DNA of 64,000 nucleotides from Humisphaera borealis (GTDB lineage Bacteria > Planctomycetota > Phycisphaerae > Tepidisphaerales > Tepidisphaeraceae): NCBI RefSeq assembly GCF_015169395.1, contig NZ_CP063458.1, positions 6,014,001 to 6,078,000 on the forward strand, read 5' to 3'. A program made the position numbers and the translations under genes. Below the pieces are notes generated by a model that saw only the letters and a list, made by a program, of their open reading frames with translations, ran no database searches and had not been told where the DNA came from. Below, piece by piece: positions 41,475 to 51,122 of the stretch. Numbering within the stretch: the stretch's first letter is position 1; every line of letters begins with the position of its first letter.

Positions 41475-42623
41475 TCAGATCCGGCTTTGCTGCCGGTAGG
41501 CGGTTGGCGTCATTCCTGTGCTGCTGCGAAATGTCGCGCCCAACTGCTTTGCGTTCTTGAACCCTGCCATCGCGGCGACGACGTCCATCGACCCGCCGGT
41601 CTGGGACAGCGCCTGTTTGGCGACCTCCAGCTGCGCCCGGGAAATCTCCTGCGCCGGCGTTCGACCCAGGGCCTTGAGAAACCTCTGATCGAGCGACCTC
41701 CGCGACACAAGCACCTCGTGGAGGACGTCGGCGACCTGAATGTTGTCCTGCACGTGCATCGCGATGTAGCGAACGGCCGCCGCGACGTCGGGATCGATGA
41801 TCGGGGTACGCCGGGTGGATGCCCTTGGCACCACGCCCGCGGGCGGGATAAGGAGCCTGGTTTCTTTCTGCTGTCGGGTTCGCATCATCCGTTCGAGCAT
41901 GCGGGCCGCTTCGTATCCAATCCGCTGTGTCGAAAGTGCGATGCTGGAAATTGAAGGGTTGGCCAGTTCGCAGAACATCTCGTCGTTCTCCACGCCCAGA
42001 ATCGCAACCGACTCGGGCACGGCAATTCCCAGCTTCCGGCAGGCGGCGAGCATCTGCACCGCGCGACGGTCGTTGGTGGCAAACACTCCCACCGGCTTCT
42101 TCAGTCTGCTCACCCAACGGACGAGTTCGGCACTCGGCTCCTGCGCCTGCTCTGTGGCATTCCCTACAGCGGGCCATAGGAACGATTCGCAGGGGAAACC
42201 CGCCGCGACGAGGGTTTGGAGGAATCCCTGCTCACGCAGGCTGGAGTCGTCACGGCCTCGCCAACCCAGGTACCCGTAGTGCGTGAGACCCAGCGATAAC
42301 AAGTACGCGGCGGCCAGTCGCCCGACGGCCATGTCATCACTTGTTACACGGCGCGTCTCCGATTCGACGCTGGAACTGGAGAAATCCACGACGGGCACAT
42401 TCGGTCCGAACAGCAGGTCGCTCGACGGAACGCCCTCCAGATGTCCGATCACACCATCCAGGGTCGAGTCGGGGTCGGTCAGCAGTGGCAGTCCTTCGGT
42501 CGGCGCGAGAAGCCATTCCCAGCCAGCTTTCGCTCCCACCGCCGCAACACTATGCACGACCTGTCGGCAGAAGATATTCGTCGGCGAGACCACGATCCCG
42601 ACCCGCTTGGGCGATTCTGCCAT
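41475..42623 (-). CDS. AraC-family regulator with LacI-like ligand domain (XylR type)
   Basis: A 382-residue regulator. The N-terminal part is a periplasmic-binding-type sugar sensor: RVGIVVSPTNIFCRQVV, DGVIGHLEG, YLLSLGLTHYGYLGW, VGVFATNDRRAVQ and VAILGVENDEMFCELANPSI. The C-terminal 100 residues carry two AraC HTH motifs (VADVLHEVLVSRRSLDQRFL, VAAMAGFKNAKQLGATFRSS). This architecture is that of E. coli XylR, and planctomycete genomes carry many paralogues. The ligand is probably a sugar. I chose ATG 42623; 42641 is possible. No target operon adjoins it. Confidence 0.87.
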   Translation of the reverse strand: MAESPKRVGIVVSPTNIFCRQVVHSVAAVGAKAGWEWLLAPTEGLPLLTDPDSTLDGVIGHLEGVPSSDLLFGPNVPVVDFSSSSVESETRRVTSDDMAVGRLAAAYLLSLGLTHYGYLGWRGRDDSSLREQGFLQTLVAAGFPCESFLWPAVGNATEQAQEPSAELVRWVSRLKKPVGVFATNDRRAVQMLAACRKLGIAVPESVAILGVENDEMFCELANPSISSIALSTQRIGYEAARMLERMMRTRQQKETRLLIPPAGVVPRASTRRTPIIDPDVAAAVRYIAMHVQDNIQVADVLHEVLVSRRSLDQRFLKALGRTPAQEISRAQLEVAKQALSQTGGSMDVVAAMAGFKNAKQLGATFRSSTGMTPTAYRQQSRI

Positions 42624-43081
42624 AACTGGTGTCCCGTTCATCCCCTTGACGCCGAGCGTGGCGAACAAAAGGGGTCAGATGGAAGTCGCCGTCCGCGAAT
42701 CGCGGTACCGGGCCGCAAGCATTGTGAAGTGCCTGATCTCCAACACACCATTGGATGCTCGGGGCGCTTGCGTTCCGTGACCTTCCGTCAGGTAGCACCA
42801 CACGCGACAACTTTGTCTCGAGTTGAACGAACACCGGCCACGGCAACAGAGGGTCCCAGGGGCGTGACACATCTGCCTGTACCTCTTGATCGCCACAAAA
42901 CTCCGCAATCCATCGTCAGTATTTTGGTGCGATTCGCCACACGAAGCGACGTCAGAGGAAAAGTTTCGGCAAATGTATGCCTGCAGATGGGTGGTTCGCT
43001 TCGACCAAACGGCATGCAATCAAGTCCTTGAAGCTGTTGTCGTGCGACCTCGGCATATCCAAGTAATTCCGGAGTAACACC
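42624..43081. other. Intergenic gap without recognised features
   Basis: This spacer separates the divergent regulator and the ice-binding-like gene. I saw no convincing gene, repeat or clear promoter in it. GGAG lies 7 nt before the ATG at 43082. Confidence 0.6.
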
Positions 43082-46000
43082 ATGTCCTTCCTCAGTGCAG
43101 CCGCGGCGATTTATCAATGTCGATCACGCGTTCTTCCCGCCAGGAAACCCAGCAGGCTCATCCGCCGGGTGGCTCGAGAGCAGGTGGAACGGCTCGAAGA
43201 CCGACGTCTCCTCTCGGCGGCCGCGGTCCTGGGAACGGCCGAATCCTTCGCCGCCCTGGCCGGCGCGTCGGTGACCAACACTGGGCCGACCGTTCTCCAG
43301 GGAGATCTGGGCGTGTCGCCGGGCAACGCGATCACGGGCTTCCCGCCGGGCATTGTCAACGCTCCGGGGACGATCCACACCACCGACGCCGTCGCCGCAC
43401 AGGCCGAGGCCGACGCCTTGACCGCGTACAACAATCTCGCCGGCCTCGCCACCACCGCCACGCTGACCGGGCAGGATCTGGGCGGCATGACCCTGGTGTC
43501 CGGCGTATACACCTTCTCGTCGTCGGCGCAGCTCACCGGGACTATCACACTGGATGCCCAGAACAACGCCAACGCCAAGTTCGTTTTCCAGATTGGCAGC
43601 ACCCTCACCACCGCGTCGGCATCGAAAGTGAACGTCATCAACGCGCCTCCCTGCTTTGATGACGTCTACTGGCAGGTCGGAAGTTCTGCGACGCTCGGCT
43701 CGACCACGGAGTTCTACGGGTCCATCATCGCGCTCACCAGCATCACGCTTGTGACCGGTGCCTCGATTGTCCAGGGCAATGCGCTGGCCCTCAACGGTTC
43801 GGTCACGCTCGACAACAACACGATCTCGCCCGACCAGTGCGGGACCATCTCCGGTGTTAAGTTCGACGACACCAACGGCGACGGCATCCGGCAGCCCGGC
43901 GAGCCGGGGGTCACCGGCGTGACCATCTTCCTCGACAGCAACGGCGACAACCTGCTGAGCAGCGGCGAAGCCAGCACCACCACGATCGCCGGCGGCGCCT
44001 ACCACTTCGACGATGTCGTCCCCGGCGCCTACTCCGTTCGCGAGGTCGTCCCGCCGGGCTCCATTCGAACCACCGTCAACCCGGCTGCCGTAACCGTTCC
44101 GAACCGCAGCGACGCCCCCGGCGGCGACTTCGGCAACTTCCGTCTCGGCCAGATCGGCGGAACCACCTTCGATGACGTCGACGGCGACGGCACCCAGGAC
44201 GCCGGCGACGCGGGCACACCCGGCGTCACCGTCTACATTGATACCAACGGCAACAACGCACTCGACGGCGGAGAGTCCAGCACCACCAGCGGCCCCGGCG
44301 GCACCTACACATTGACCGGCGTCGGACCCGGCCCGATTACCGTGCGCGAAGTCGCCCCCACCGACACCACGCAGACCACCACCAACCCCGCGCCGATCAC
44401 CACCATCAGCGGCGGATCGGTGCCCGGGATTGACTTCGGCAACACCCCGGTCCCGCCCACCGTTCCACCGGTACCGCCCGCCGTTCCCGGGCAGATCACC
44501 GGCATCAAGTTCCGCGATTCCGACGGCGACGGCATCCGCCAGACCGGCGAGCCGGGCCTTCCGGGCGTTGCCCTGTACATCGATACCGATGGCAACGGCG
44601 CTTACAACGACTGCGACCCGTGCGTAATCACCGACGCCAACGGGACCTACGTCTTCACCAATGTCGCACCCGGCAGCTACGTGGTTCGCGAACAGGTGCC
44701 GGCCGGCTGGGTTCAGACCACGACCAATCCGGGCGCTGTCACGGTGGCCGGCAACGTCGTCAGCGGCGGTAACTTCGGCAACTTTCAACTCGGATGCCTC
44801 ATCGGCATCAAGTTTCAGGACACCAACGGGAACGGCATTCGCGATTCCGCAGACCCCGCCCTGGCCCGCTTCACCATCTACATCGACGCCAACGGCAACA
44901 ACACCCTCGACAGCGGCGAACGCAACACCACGACCGACGCCGACGGCACCTTCGCCTTCAGCAATGTCGGCCCGGGCACTTTCCGAATCCGCGAAGTCGT
45001 CCCCAGCGGCTGGACGCAGACCACCGCCAACCCCAGCCCGATCGTCATGACCAGCGGGGCCAATGTGACGTCCATCCGGTTCGGCAATCGGCTGACTGCG
45101 GTCAAACAGATCAGCGGAGCCAAGTTCCAGGACACCAACGGCGACGGCATCCGCCAGGCCGGCGAACCCGGCGTCGCCAGCGTTACCCTGTACCTTGACG
45201 TTAACGGTAACGGCCAGCGCGACAACGGCGAACTGAGCACCCTCACCGATGCCACCGGAGCCTACGGCTTCACGAATGTCACGCCCGGCACCTACAAAGT
45301 TCGCGAAGCGGTCCCAGCGGGATGGGTGCAAACCACTGCCAACCCTGCAGCGGTCAACGTCACCGCGACCGGCACCGTGGTCGGCGGGATCTTCGGCGAC
45401 TTCCAGCTCGGAACGATCGGCGGAACCAAGTTCCAGGACACCAACGGAAACGCCATCCGCGACAGCGGCGAACCAGGGCTCGCCGGCGTCACGATCTTCA
45501 TCGATTCCAATCTCAATGGTGCACTGAATACCGGCGAACGCTACACCAAGTCGGATGGCAACGGCACGTTCTCCTTCGCCAACGTCGGCCCCGGCCGCTA
45601 CTCCATTCGTGAGGTCAAGCCCAACGGCTGGACGCAGACCACCGCGAACCCGGCCGCCATCCTGATGACCAGCGGCGCGAGCATCCTCTCGGTCAGGTTT
45701 GGCAATAAGCCGGTTGCAGTCCGGCAGGTCAGCGGCATCAAGTTCAATGACTACAACGGCGACGGCATCCGCCAGAGCGGGGAGGCCGGCCTCAGCGGCG
45801 TCACCCTGTATCTCGACGCCAACGGGAACAATCTCAAGGACACCGGAGAAATCACCACGCTGACCGATGCCAGCGGCGGCTACGCGTTCGTTAACGTCGC
45901 CGCCGGGACGTACAGCGTGCGCGAGGTGGCTCCCACCGGCTGGATTCGCACGACAGCCAACCCGGGCGCGATTGTCGTCGCGCTCGCCGGCGGAACCATT

Positions 46001-46354
46001 GCCGGCGGAACCTTCGGCAACTTCAAGCTAGGCAGTGTCGCCGGCAAAGTGACGCAAGACATCTGCGACTGCCCCGATGTGCTGCCTTCGGCCTTCGGCG
46101 GCGTTACCGTCAAGCTCTACCGCGACGTCAATGGCAACGGCTTGATCGACGCTGCCGACGGCGCGTCAAGCAAGTCGACCGTCAGCGCCGCCAATGGCAC
46201 GTACTCCTTCGGTAGCCTGACGGCGGGCAAGTACATCGTGAAAGCAACCACCGCCGCCGGCTACACCGCCAGCGGTCCGACGGTGTATGCCATTAACGTC
46301 AGCAGCGGCTCGCTGCTGACCAGCCGGAACTTCCTGCAGGCGACCGTTCACTGA
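43082..46354 (+). CDS. Large secreted protein: LEPR-like leader, DUF3494 ice-binding-like domain, SdrD-B repeats
   Basis: A 1090-residue exported protein. The basic leader carries VERLEDRRLLSAA (about residues 36-48). Residues about 50-250 match the DUF3494 ice-binding fold: LGTAESFAALAGASVTNTGP, GDLGVSPGNAITGFPPG, AYNNLAGL and FVFQIGSTLTTASASKV. About 78-residue SdrD B-like (Cna-B-type) repeats follow; seven are clear, each opening like SGVKFDDTNGDGIRQPGEPG and ending REVVPxGxxxTT, and an eighth is degenerate with a Cys-rich start (DICDCPD). A Pro-rich linker separates repeats 2 and 3. DxNGDG loops suggest calcium binding. No LPxTG or other anchor is seen. An adhesin role is as likely as ice binding. 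Confidence 0.9.
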   Translation: MSFLSAAAAIYQCRSRVLPARKPSRLIRRVAREQVERLEDRRLLSAAAVLGTAESFAALAGASVTNTGPTVLQGDLGVSPGNAITGFPPGIVNAPGTIHTTDAVAAQAEADALTAYNNLAGLATTATLTGQDLGGMTLVSGVYTFSSSAQLTGTITLDAQNNANAKFVFQIGSTLTTASASKVNVINAPPCFDDVYWQVGSSATLGSTTEFYGSIIALTSITLVTGASIVQGNALALNGSVTLDNNTISPDQCGTISGVKFDDTNGDGIRQPGEPGVTGVTIFLDSNGDNLLSSGEASTTTIAGGAYHFDDVVPGAYSVREVVPPGSIRTTVNPAAVTVPNRSDAPGGDFGNFRLGQIGGTTFDDVDGDGTQDAGDAGTPGVTVYIDTNGNNALDGGESSTTSGPGGTYTLTGVGPGPITVREVAPTDTTQTTTNPAPITTISGGSVPGIDFGNTPVPPTVPPVPPAVPGQITGIKFRDSDGDGIRQTGEPGLPGVALYIDTDGNGAYNDCDPCVITDANGTYVFTNVAPGSYVVREQVPAGWVQTTTNPGAVTVAGNVVSGGNFGNFQLGCLIGIKFQDTNGNGIRDSADPALARFTIYIDANGNNTLDSGERNTTTDADGTFAFSNVGPGTFRIREVVPSGWTQTTANPSPIVMTSGANVTSIRFGNRLTAVKQISGAKFQDTNGDGIRQAGEPGVASVTLYLDVNGNGQRDNGELSTLTDATGAYGFTNVTPGTYKVREAVPAGWVQTTANPAAVNVTATGTVVGGIFGDFQLGTIGGTKFQDTNGNAIRDSGEPGLAGVTIFIDSNLNGALNTGERYTKSDGNGTFSFANVGPGRYSIREVKPNGWTQTTANPAAILMTSGASILSVRFGNKPVAVRQVSGIKFNDYNGDGIRQSGEAGLSGVTLYLDANGNNLKDTGEITTLTDASGGYAFVNVAAGTYSVREVAPTGWIRTTANPGAIVVALAGGTIAGGTFGNFKLGSVAGKVTQDICDCPDVLPSAFGGVTVKLYRDVNGNGLIDAADGASSKSTVSAANGTYSFGSLTAGKYIVKATTAAGYTASGPTVYAINVSSGSLLTSRNFLQATVH

Positions 46355-47257
46355 ACGATCGCGCCGGGTTCGTCGTGAAGGCCGATCGTCCGAGCCGCGC
46401 GGGCCGGATGAAGCACGTTCAACCTAGCCTGGCCAAGGCATCGATTGCGAAAGACGGGCCCGGGGTAACGGTCCGCCGTTACCCCTGGTCGCGCTGTAGT
46501 CAGGGTTCATCGTCGCCTCCGCGAAAAACGGTCCCTTCGGCTATCCGCGACCCAAGCGGCGAGTAACCCACGGCTGGGTCAGATAAGCGAGGAAATCTGT
46601 CCGAGCACGCGAGAGGAAGCGGCCGGATTCTTCACTGGACACGCTCTATCGCGCATCGTACAATGCCCTAACAATATCGTCGCCGCGAACCGGCCCGGTT
46701 GGAGTCCAACCTGGGGCGGTTTGATCGCATAGAGACGTGGGTTCCGTAGAGCGATTGGCGGGACAGAGCCGAGTTGGAGCTCGGCGGTCCTACGGGAAGA
46801 GCCGTCGCGGAGCGGGCGGGCGGTGGGCTTGGGTTCGTTCGGCGGGGTTGCGCTGGGTTCGTTTGGCGTAAAGGCGTCGGTGGAGGATGAGCGGTCGTCG
46901 GCGTGTGACGGCTCTCGCACGGCTTGGAAAGCCGTGTCACGGACAGCGGTCGCGAGGGGCGGTCTTGGGTTCGTTCGGCGGCGTCGCCTTGGGTTCGTTC
47001 GGCCATTGCCCTTGCGTTTCGATTCGGTGTTCGATGTTGGGCGTTCGATGTTCGATCTTCGCCGCCGGCGCCGGGTTCGTTCGGCCGGGCGGGAAGACGT
47101 TGGTGGGCACACGGTGGCGGGCACACGCCGTGTGCCCCTACGGATCGGGTTCGTTCGGCGGGGGTCACACGCCGTGTGCCCCTACGGGTTGGTGTCCGTA
47201 AGACGGTTTCAGTCGGGTGGTGCCAGGCGGGTCGCGCGGCGGTAAAACTGTCCGACA
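46355..47257. repeat. 900-bp gap with second TTGGGTTCGTTCGGC cluster and GTAGGG hairpins
   Basis: No gene is seen. Six copies of the 12-15-bp word GGGTTCGTTCGGC lie between 46829 and 47165, here scattered rather than at an exact period. Two copies of the GGGCACACGCCGTGTGCCC hairpin with CCTACGG tail occur at 47119-47143 and 47163-47187. A CACGGCTTGGAAAGCCGTG hairpin lies at about 46918-46938, and a CGTTCGATGTTCGATCTTCG word at about 47041-47060. Confidence 0.8.
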
Positions 47258-48448
47258 ATGGCACTTCACTCCCGTATCGGACTGGCTGGCTGGGCGATGC
47301 TCGCATCGCTTGCCCTTTTTACTTCGTCGTTGTCGGCCGCGGAGGTGAAGAAGCCGGACGATCCTGTCCGGCATATCTTGCCGGTGTCGGACGAGCAGGC
47401 GCGCGACTATGCCCTGGACCGCTCGTTCTACAAGAAATCGACCCTGGTCGAGAATGTCCTGATCGCGTCGTCGGACAAGGTGTCGGATTACACGCTCCTG
47501 GAGGCGGCTTATCTGTTCAGCCAGATGATGAAACAGGTCAACCCCGCGATCGCCCAGCGGGTGCGCGACCGGAAAGTGCTCTGTCTCATCATCGGTCACA
47601 AGGAGTTGACGTCCGACCTTCCACAGTTCGCCAGCGACAAGAAGGGCAAGGAACTCGACTTCTACAACTGGCGGCAGCGCGGCTTTCTCAACATGGGCGT
47701 TAACGGTCATCCGACCGTCGTTTTCGCGGAGGAGGATGTGATGGAATACGAAGGCGGCATGCAGATCGAGAGCATCCTGGTCCACGAGTTCGGTCATGTC
47801 GTGGACGGGGCCGGCTTCGATCCGTCATTGAAGGAGAAGCTGACCGCGGCGTACGAGAACGCCAAGAAGACCGGGCTCTACCGCGACGGGTACGCCGCCC
47901 AGAAGTTCCGCCGGGTGACCAGCGAAACGCCGGTGCTGCTGCTCGATGCGCTGGTCGCTGCGTTCCCGACCAAGACCCGCGAGTTTCTCAAGGCGTGCCT
48001 GGACGGCGGGGACATCCTGGTCAACGGCAAGCCGGTCGATTCGGCCGTGCAGGTGACCGCGAAGGACAAGGTCGTCATTGTGTTTGGCGGCCCGAAGAAC
48101 TGTTACGGGCTGACAAGCCGGGCCGAGTACTGGGCCGAGGGGTTTCAGAGCTGGTTCGATACCAACCGGACGATGGATCACGACCACAATCAGATCCACA
48201 CCCGGGCACAGCTGAAGCAGTATGACCCGATGCTCGCCAAGCTGTGTGAAGAAGTCCTGGGCGATACCGGCTGGCGGTTTGTGTCGCCGCGCGAACGAGC
48301 CGGGAAGGACCACCTGAGCGGCTACGACCCGGCGACCGCGCCGACGGTCAAGAAGTTGGATCACATCGACCAGGCCGCCCAGGACTACTACGACAAGTAC
48401 TGGAAGGACTACTGGCTTCGGTTGCACGAGAAGCACCCGGCGCGATGA
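47258..48448 (+). CDS. Secreted zinc metallopeptidase-like protein (HEFGH)
   Basis: A 396-residue protein with a signal peptide ending SLSAAE (about residue 28). ILVHEFGHVVDG is the zinc-binding HExxH motif, and SRAEYWAEGFQSWFD, about 120 residues later, supplies a likely third Glu ligand, as in gluzincins. WxxRGFLNMGVNGHPTVVFAEEDV precedes the site. The family is not one I can name. The substrate is unknown. Confidence 0.75.
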   Translation: MALHSRIGLAGWAMLASLALFTSSLSAAEVKKPDDPVRHILPVSDEQARDYALDRSFYKKSTLVENVLIASSDKVSDYTLLEAAYLFSQMMKQVNPAIAQRVRDRKVLCLIIGHKELTSDLPQFASDKKGKELDFYNWRQRGFLNMGVNGHPTVVFAEEDVMEYEGGMQIESILVHEFGHVVDGAGFDPSLKEKLTAAYENAKKTGLYRDGYAAQKFRRVTSETPVLLLDALVAAFPTKTREFLKACLDGGDILVNGKPVDSAVQVTAKDKVVIVFGGPKNCYGLTSRAEYWAEGFQSWFDTNRTMDHDHNQIHTRAQLKQYDPMLAKLCEEVLGDTGWRFVSPRERAGKDHLSGYDPATAPTVKKLDHIDQAAQDYYDKYWKDYWLRLHEKHPAR

Positions 48449-48462
48449 GGTGCAGGCCGAAC

Positions 48463-48487
48463 GGGCACACGCCGTGTGCCCCTACGG
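48463..48487 (-). repeat. GTAGGG-headed hairpin (GCACACGGCGTGTGC core) at PL6 stop
   Basis: On the minus strand GTAGGG runs into GCACACGGCGTGTGCCC. The TAG is the stop codon of the PL6 lyase (CCG TAG GGG). It is the third gene in the window whose stop is provided by this head. Confidence 0.85.
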
Positions 48488-49804
48488 GGTCCAGGTGGTG
48501 CCGAGGTTTTTGCGGTCGGGGGGTTGAATGGCGGGGGGCTTGGGGAACTCGGCGAGCGCCAGGCCGGGTTCCGGCGGAATGCCCAGGTCGCCGCCCCAGA
48601 GGCGGTTGTCCTGCCAGGTGGGTTTTGCGGCGGGGTCAAAACGGGTGATGACCGCGCGCTTGCCCGCCCAGACGGTGTTGCGCTTGAACACGCAGTCGAT
48701 CGGCGGGAGCGGCGCTTTGACGTCCTTGTCGGCGTAGCCGAGCGCGATGCTCTGTTTGCAGTCCACGATCGTGTTGCCTTCGATCGTGGCCCCCTTGACC
48801 TGGAAGTAGCCGCTGGCGGGAGAGCTGTCGATGCCGTTCTGAAGGCAGATCGCCGCGCGGGCCTCGTCGCCCCCGAGGCGTTCGAGGTGGTTGCCAACGA
48901 CGCGGTGGTCTTCGCCGATCACGCGGATGCCGCCGGTGCCGGTCCGGCCGTTTCCGAGGAAGACGTTGTTCTCGACGAGACAGCCGTTGCCGTGGCGAAG
49001 GGTGAGGGTGCCCTGGCATTCGATGAAGGTATTGCCGCGGTAGATGTTGCCGCAGGACTTGTTGGAGATGCACTCGACTTCGCCGTCGCACTTTTCGAAG
49101 AGGTTGCCTTCGACGAGGCACTCGGCCTTCTGCATGGAGGTTTCGCTGACGCCGATGCGGATGATCTCGCCGCCGTTCTTGCCGAGGCGCGGACGCGGGC
49201 CGAAGTAGTTGTTGGTGATCTGGTGGCGGGGGGGCTGGCCTTCCGTCGCGGGGAGCCAGACGACCAGCAGCGTGCCGGCGCTGGACTTGCCTTGGAAGGA
49301 ACACCGCTCGACGCAGTTGGCCGAGCCGTAGATCGAGAGCCATTTGCGGTCGGTTGAGTCTTTGGTTGGCGAGTCTTTGGATGGGGAGTCTTTGGTTGGG
49401 GTCGTCTCGGTGATGGCGCAGTTTCGGAGGACGCAATGGCTGGCCAGGCGTTTGGAATCGGCGCGGAACAGGATGATGTCCGACTTGACGGGTCGGCAGT
49501 TGTCAAACCAGAGGCCTTCGACGACGAGGTGTTCGCCGGCGATGCGGAGGCGGGACGTGCCGGTCAGGCGAACCTTGCCGGGTTCGGCAGCGCGAAGGGT
49601 GATGGGTTTCCCCGCTTCGCCGGTGCCGCGTAGCAGGAGGTCAGCGTCTTTCCATTCGCCGGCGCGGAGGACGATCGTGTCGCCGGGCCGGGCGGATTTG
49701 ACGGCGTCGTTGAGGGCATCGACATCGGCGACGGGCAGCTCGGCGGCGGCACACCAGCCGCAGGAGAGGAGCAGCATGAACGCTGGCACGATTCGGGTAA
49801 GCAT
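48482..49804 (-). CDS. Secreted PL6-family polysaccharide lyase (alginate lyase/chondroitinase B type)
   Basis: A 440-residue parallel beta-helix enzyme with a signal peptide (cleavage near CAAAE). The PL6 core is unmistakable: NNYFGPRPRLGKNGGE, IIRIGVSETSM, LVEGNLFEKCDGEVECIS, NKSCGNIYRGNTF and QGTLTLRHGNGCLVENNVF. NKSCGN and LRHGN hold the catalytic Lys and Arg positions known for chondroitinase B. It should cleave alginate or dermatan-like polymers by beta-elimination. An in-frame word repeat TKDSPSKDSPTKDS lies near residues 130-143. The longer upstream frame has no signal peptide and is rejected. Confidence 0.92.
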   Translation of the reverse strand: MLTRIVPAFMLLLSCGWCAAAELPVADVDALNDAVKSARPGDTIVLRAGEWKDADLLLRGTGEAGKPITLRAAEPGKVRLTGTSRLRIAGEHLVVEGLWFDNCRPVKSDIILFRADSKRLASHCVLRNCAITETTPTKDSPSKDSPTKDSTDRKWLSIYGSANCVERCSFQGKSSAGTLLVVWLPATEGQPPRHQITNNYFGPRPRLGKNGGEIIRIGVSETSMQKAECLVEGNLFEKCDGEVECISNKSCGNIYRGNTFIECQGTLTLRHGNGCLVENNVFLGNGRTGTGGIRVIGEDHRVVGNHLERLGGDEARAAICLQNGIDSSPASGYFQVKGATIEGNTIVDCKQSIALGYADKDVKAPLPPIDCVFKRNTVWAGKRAVITRFDPAAKPTWQDNRLWGGDLGIPPEPGLALAEFPKPPAIQPPDRKNLGTTWTP

Positions 49805-50319
49805 GGCTGCCGATCCTACCGCAATCGCCGCGGCCGGGAGGGGGTCTTGCGTCAGCCGATGTAGGCGATTCGACCCCTCGCGAAGCATGGAATCAATATT
49901 GAACATGCGAGATGAGGAGTGGATCGGGCGGATCGCGGAGCCCATACCTTCGCTCCAAGAAAATGTTGGCGCGGCCTCAGGTTTCCCTTGCATCGCGTTT
50001 GAGCATTTGATTAGATGTTTCCACGAGCACCACGTGAAGTCTGGTATCCGTGGTGCCAACAGCTTTGAGCGCTTCCGCGAGGTTTCCTCCCCCTTTCCCT
50101 CGCGGGAGATGCACCCCCGGCCCCCGGTGGCACCCCACACCGGGGGCACTTTGTTTCTCCACTTCGGGCCGTTTCTCTGCTTCGGCGCATTTCTCCGCTT
50201 CGTCCATTTTCTCCGCACGGCGCGTCGTTCCACGCTCACCCTGTTTCAGCGACCCGGTTCGGACGGCACTCCAGGGCCGGACGTGTTAACATGCCCGCGG
50301 CCCTTCGCACGGACGCGAC
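49805..50319. repeat. Divergent gap with strong hairpin and 18-bp tandem repeat
   Basis: No protein gene is seen. GCCCCCGGTG (50120-50129) pairs perfectly with CACCGGGGGC (50138-50147), and ACTTTGTTTCTCC follows, terminator-like on the plus strand although no gene ends there. From 50154 to about 50222 an 18-bp unit, TTTCTCCGCTTCG plus 5 bases, is repeated nearly four times, just upstream of the SprT-like gene. Confidence 0.65.
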
Positions 50320-50868
50320 ATGAACCCACTCGACGCACGACACCTGGCGCTCAATCTCATGGCCCGTCACGGGCTTCACGACTGGCGATTCGAGTTCGAC
50401 AACGCCCGGCGGCGGTTCGGCTGCTGCAAGTACCGGGCGAAGGTGATCTCGCTGTCGCGCCCGCTGACACTGCTCAACCAGGAACCGCAGATCACCGATA
50501 CCATCCTTCACGAGATCGCCCACGCGCTGACGCCCGGAGACGGGCACGGAAGCAAGTGGCGGGCGGCGTGTGTGCGGCTCGGTGCGCGGCCTCAGCGGTG
50601 CTACGGCGACACGGAAGTGACCTCCCCGCCCCGGCGACCGGCCGCCTACCGATACGGGTGCGGCCCCTGCGCCTGGTGGGTGGACCGCAGACGCCTGGTC
50701 GCGAACCGTTACGTGTGCGGCAAGTGCGGAGGAAAACTGATTTACCACCACAAGGCGACCGGAAGGGCGTTCCGCGTGGAGCCGTTCCAGCGTGGGTCAA
50801 GGCTTGTCGAAGTCGTGCCGGACCGGACGCCACAGCTGCAATTACCGCAGCCGCAGAATTGGCCTTGA
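50320..50868 (+). CDS. SprT-like zinc metalloprotease domain protein
   Basis: A 182-residue protein. The SprT fold is shown by ITDTILHEIAHALTPGDGHG, containing HEIAH and the GHGxxW third-ligand motif (GHGSKW). RRRFGCCKYRAKVISLSR is the usual lead-in strand. A C-terminal zinc ribbon is present (YGCGPCAWW ... YVCGKCGGKL). Relatives of SPRTN cleave DNA-protein crosslinks, but bacterial SprT proteins are poorly characterised. A regulatory region with an 18-bp array lies upstream. Confidence 0.85.
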   Translation: MNPLDARHLALNLMARHGLHDWRFEFDNARRRFGCCKYRAKVISLSRPLTLLNQEPQITDTILHEIAHALTPGDGHGSKWRAACVRLGARPQRCYGDTEVTSPPRRPAAYRYGCGPCAWWVDRRRLVANRYVCGKCGGKLIYHHKATGRAFRVEPFQRGSRLVEVVPDRTPQLQLPQPQNWP

Positions 50869-51122
50869 TCGGCCTAAACGGACTTCAGGCAATCCTTTGT
50901 CGGAGCCGGGTGTCTACATCCGCGGTATCCGGCGACCGGCCGCCGTGCGGGTGAACACCGCCGGTAAGAATCTGTGAGCCAGTTGTTTCCGGACGTGGCG
51001 TAGTGCGAAAACGCCGGGTAGATTGTGTCACGCTTGGCGATCGGTGCCCGAAGGGCGCGGCCATTCCATTCATTCCTGCCCGAACCGATTCGCCGGTAAG
51101 GTCGGGGTCTCGAGGATCTCCC

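Noticed and set aside
43124-45331. A 735-codon minus-strand frame opposite the ice-binding-like gene
   Set aside because: It mirrors the SdrD-B repeats and has no start signal or recognisable domain.
49805-50239. An upstream start for the PL6 lyase
   Set aside because: The extension would bury the signal peptide and translates the 18-bp array.
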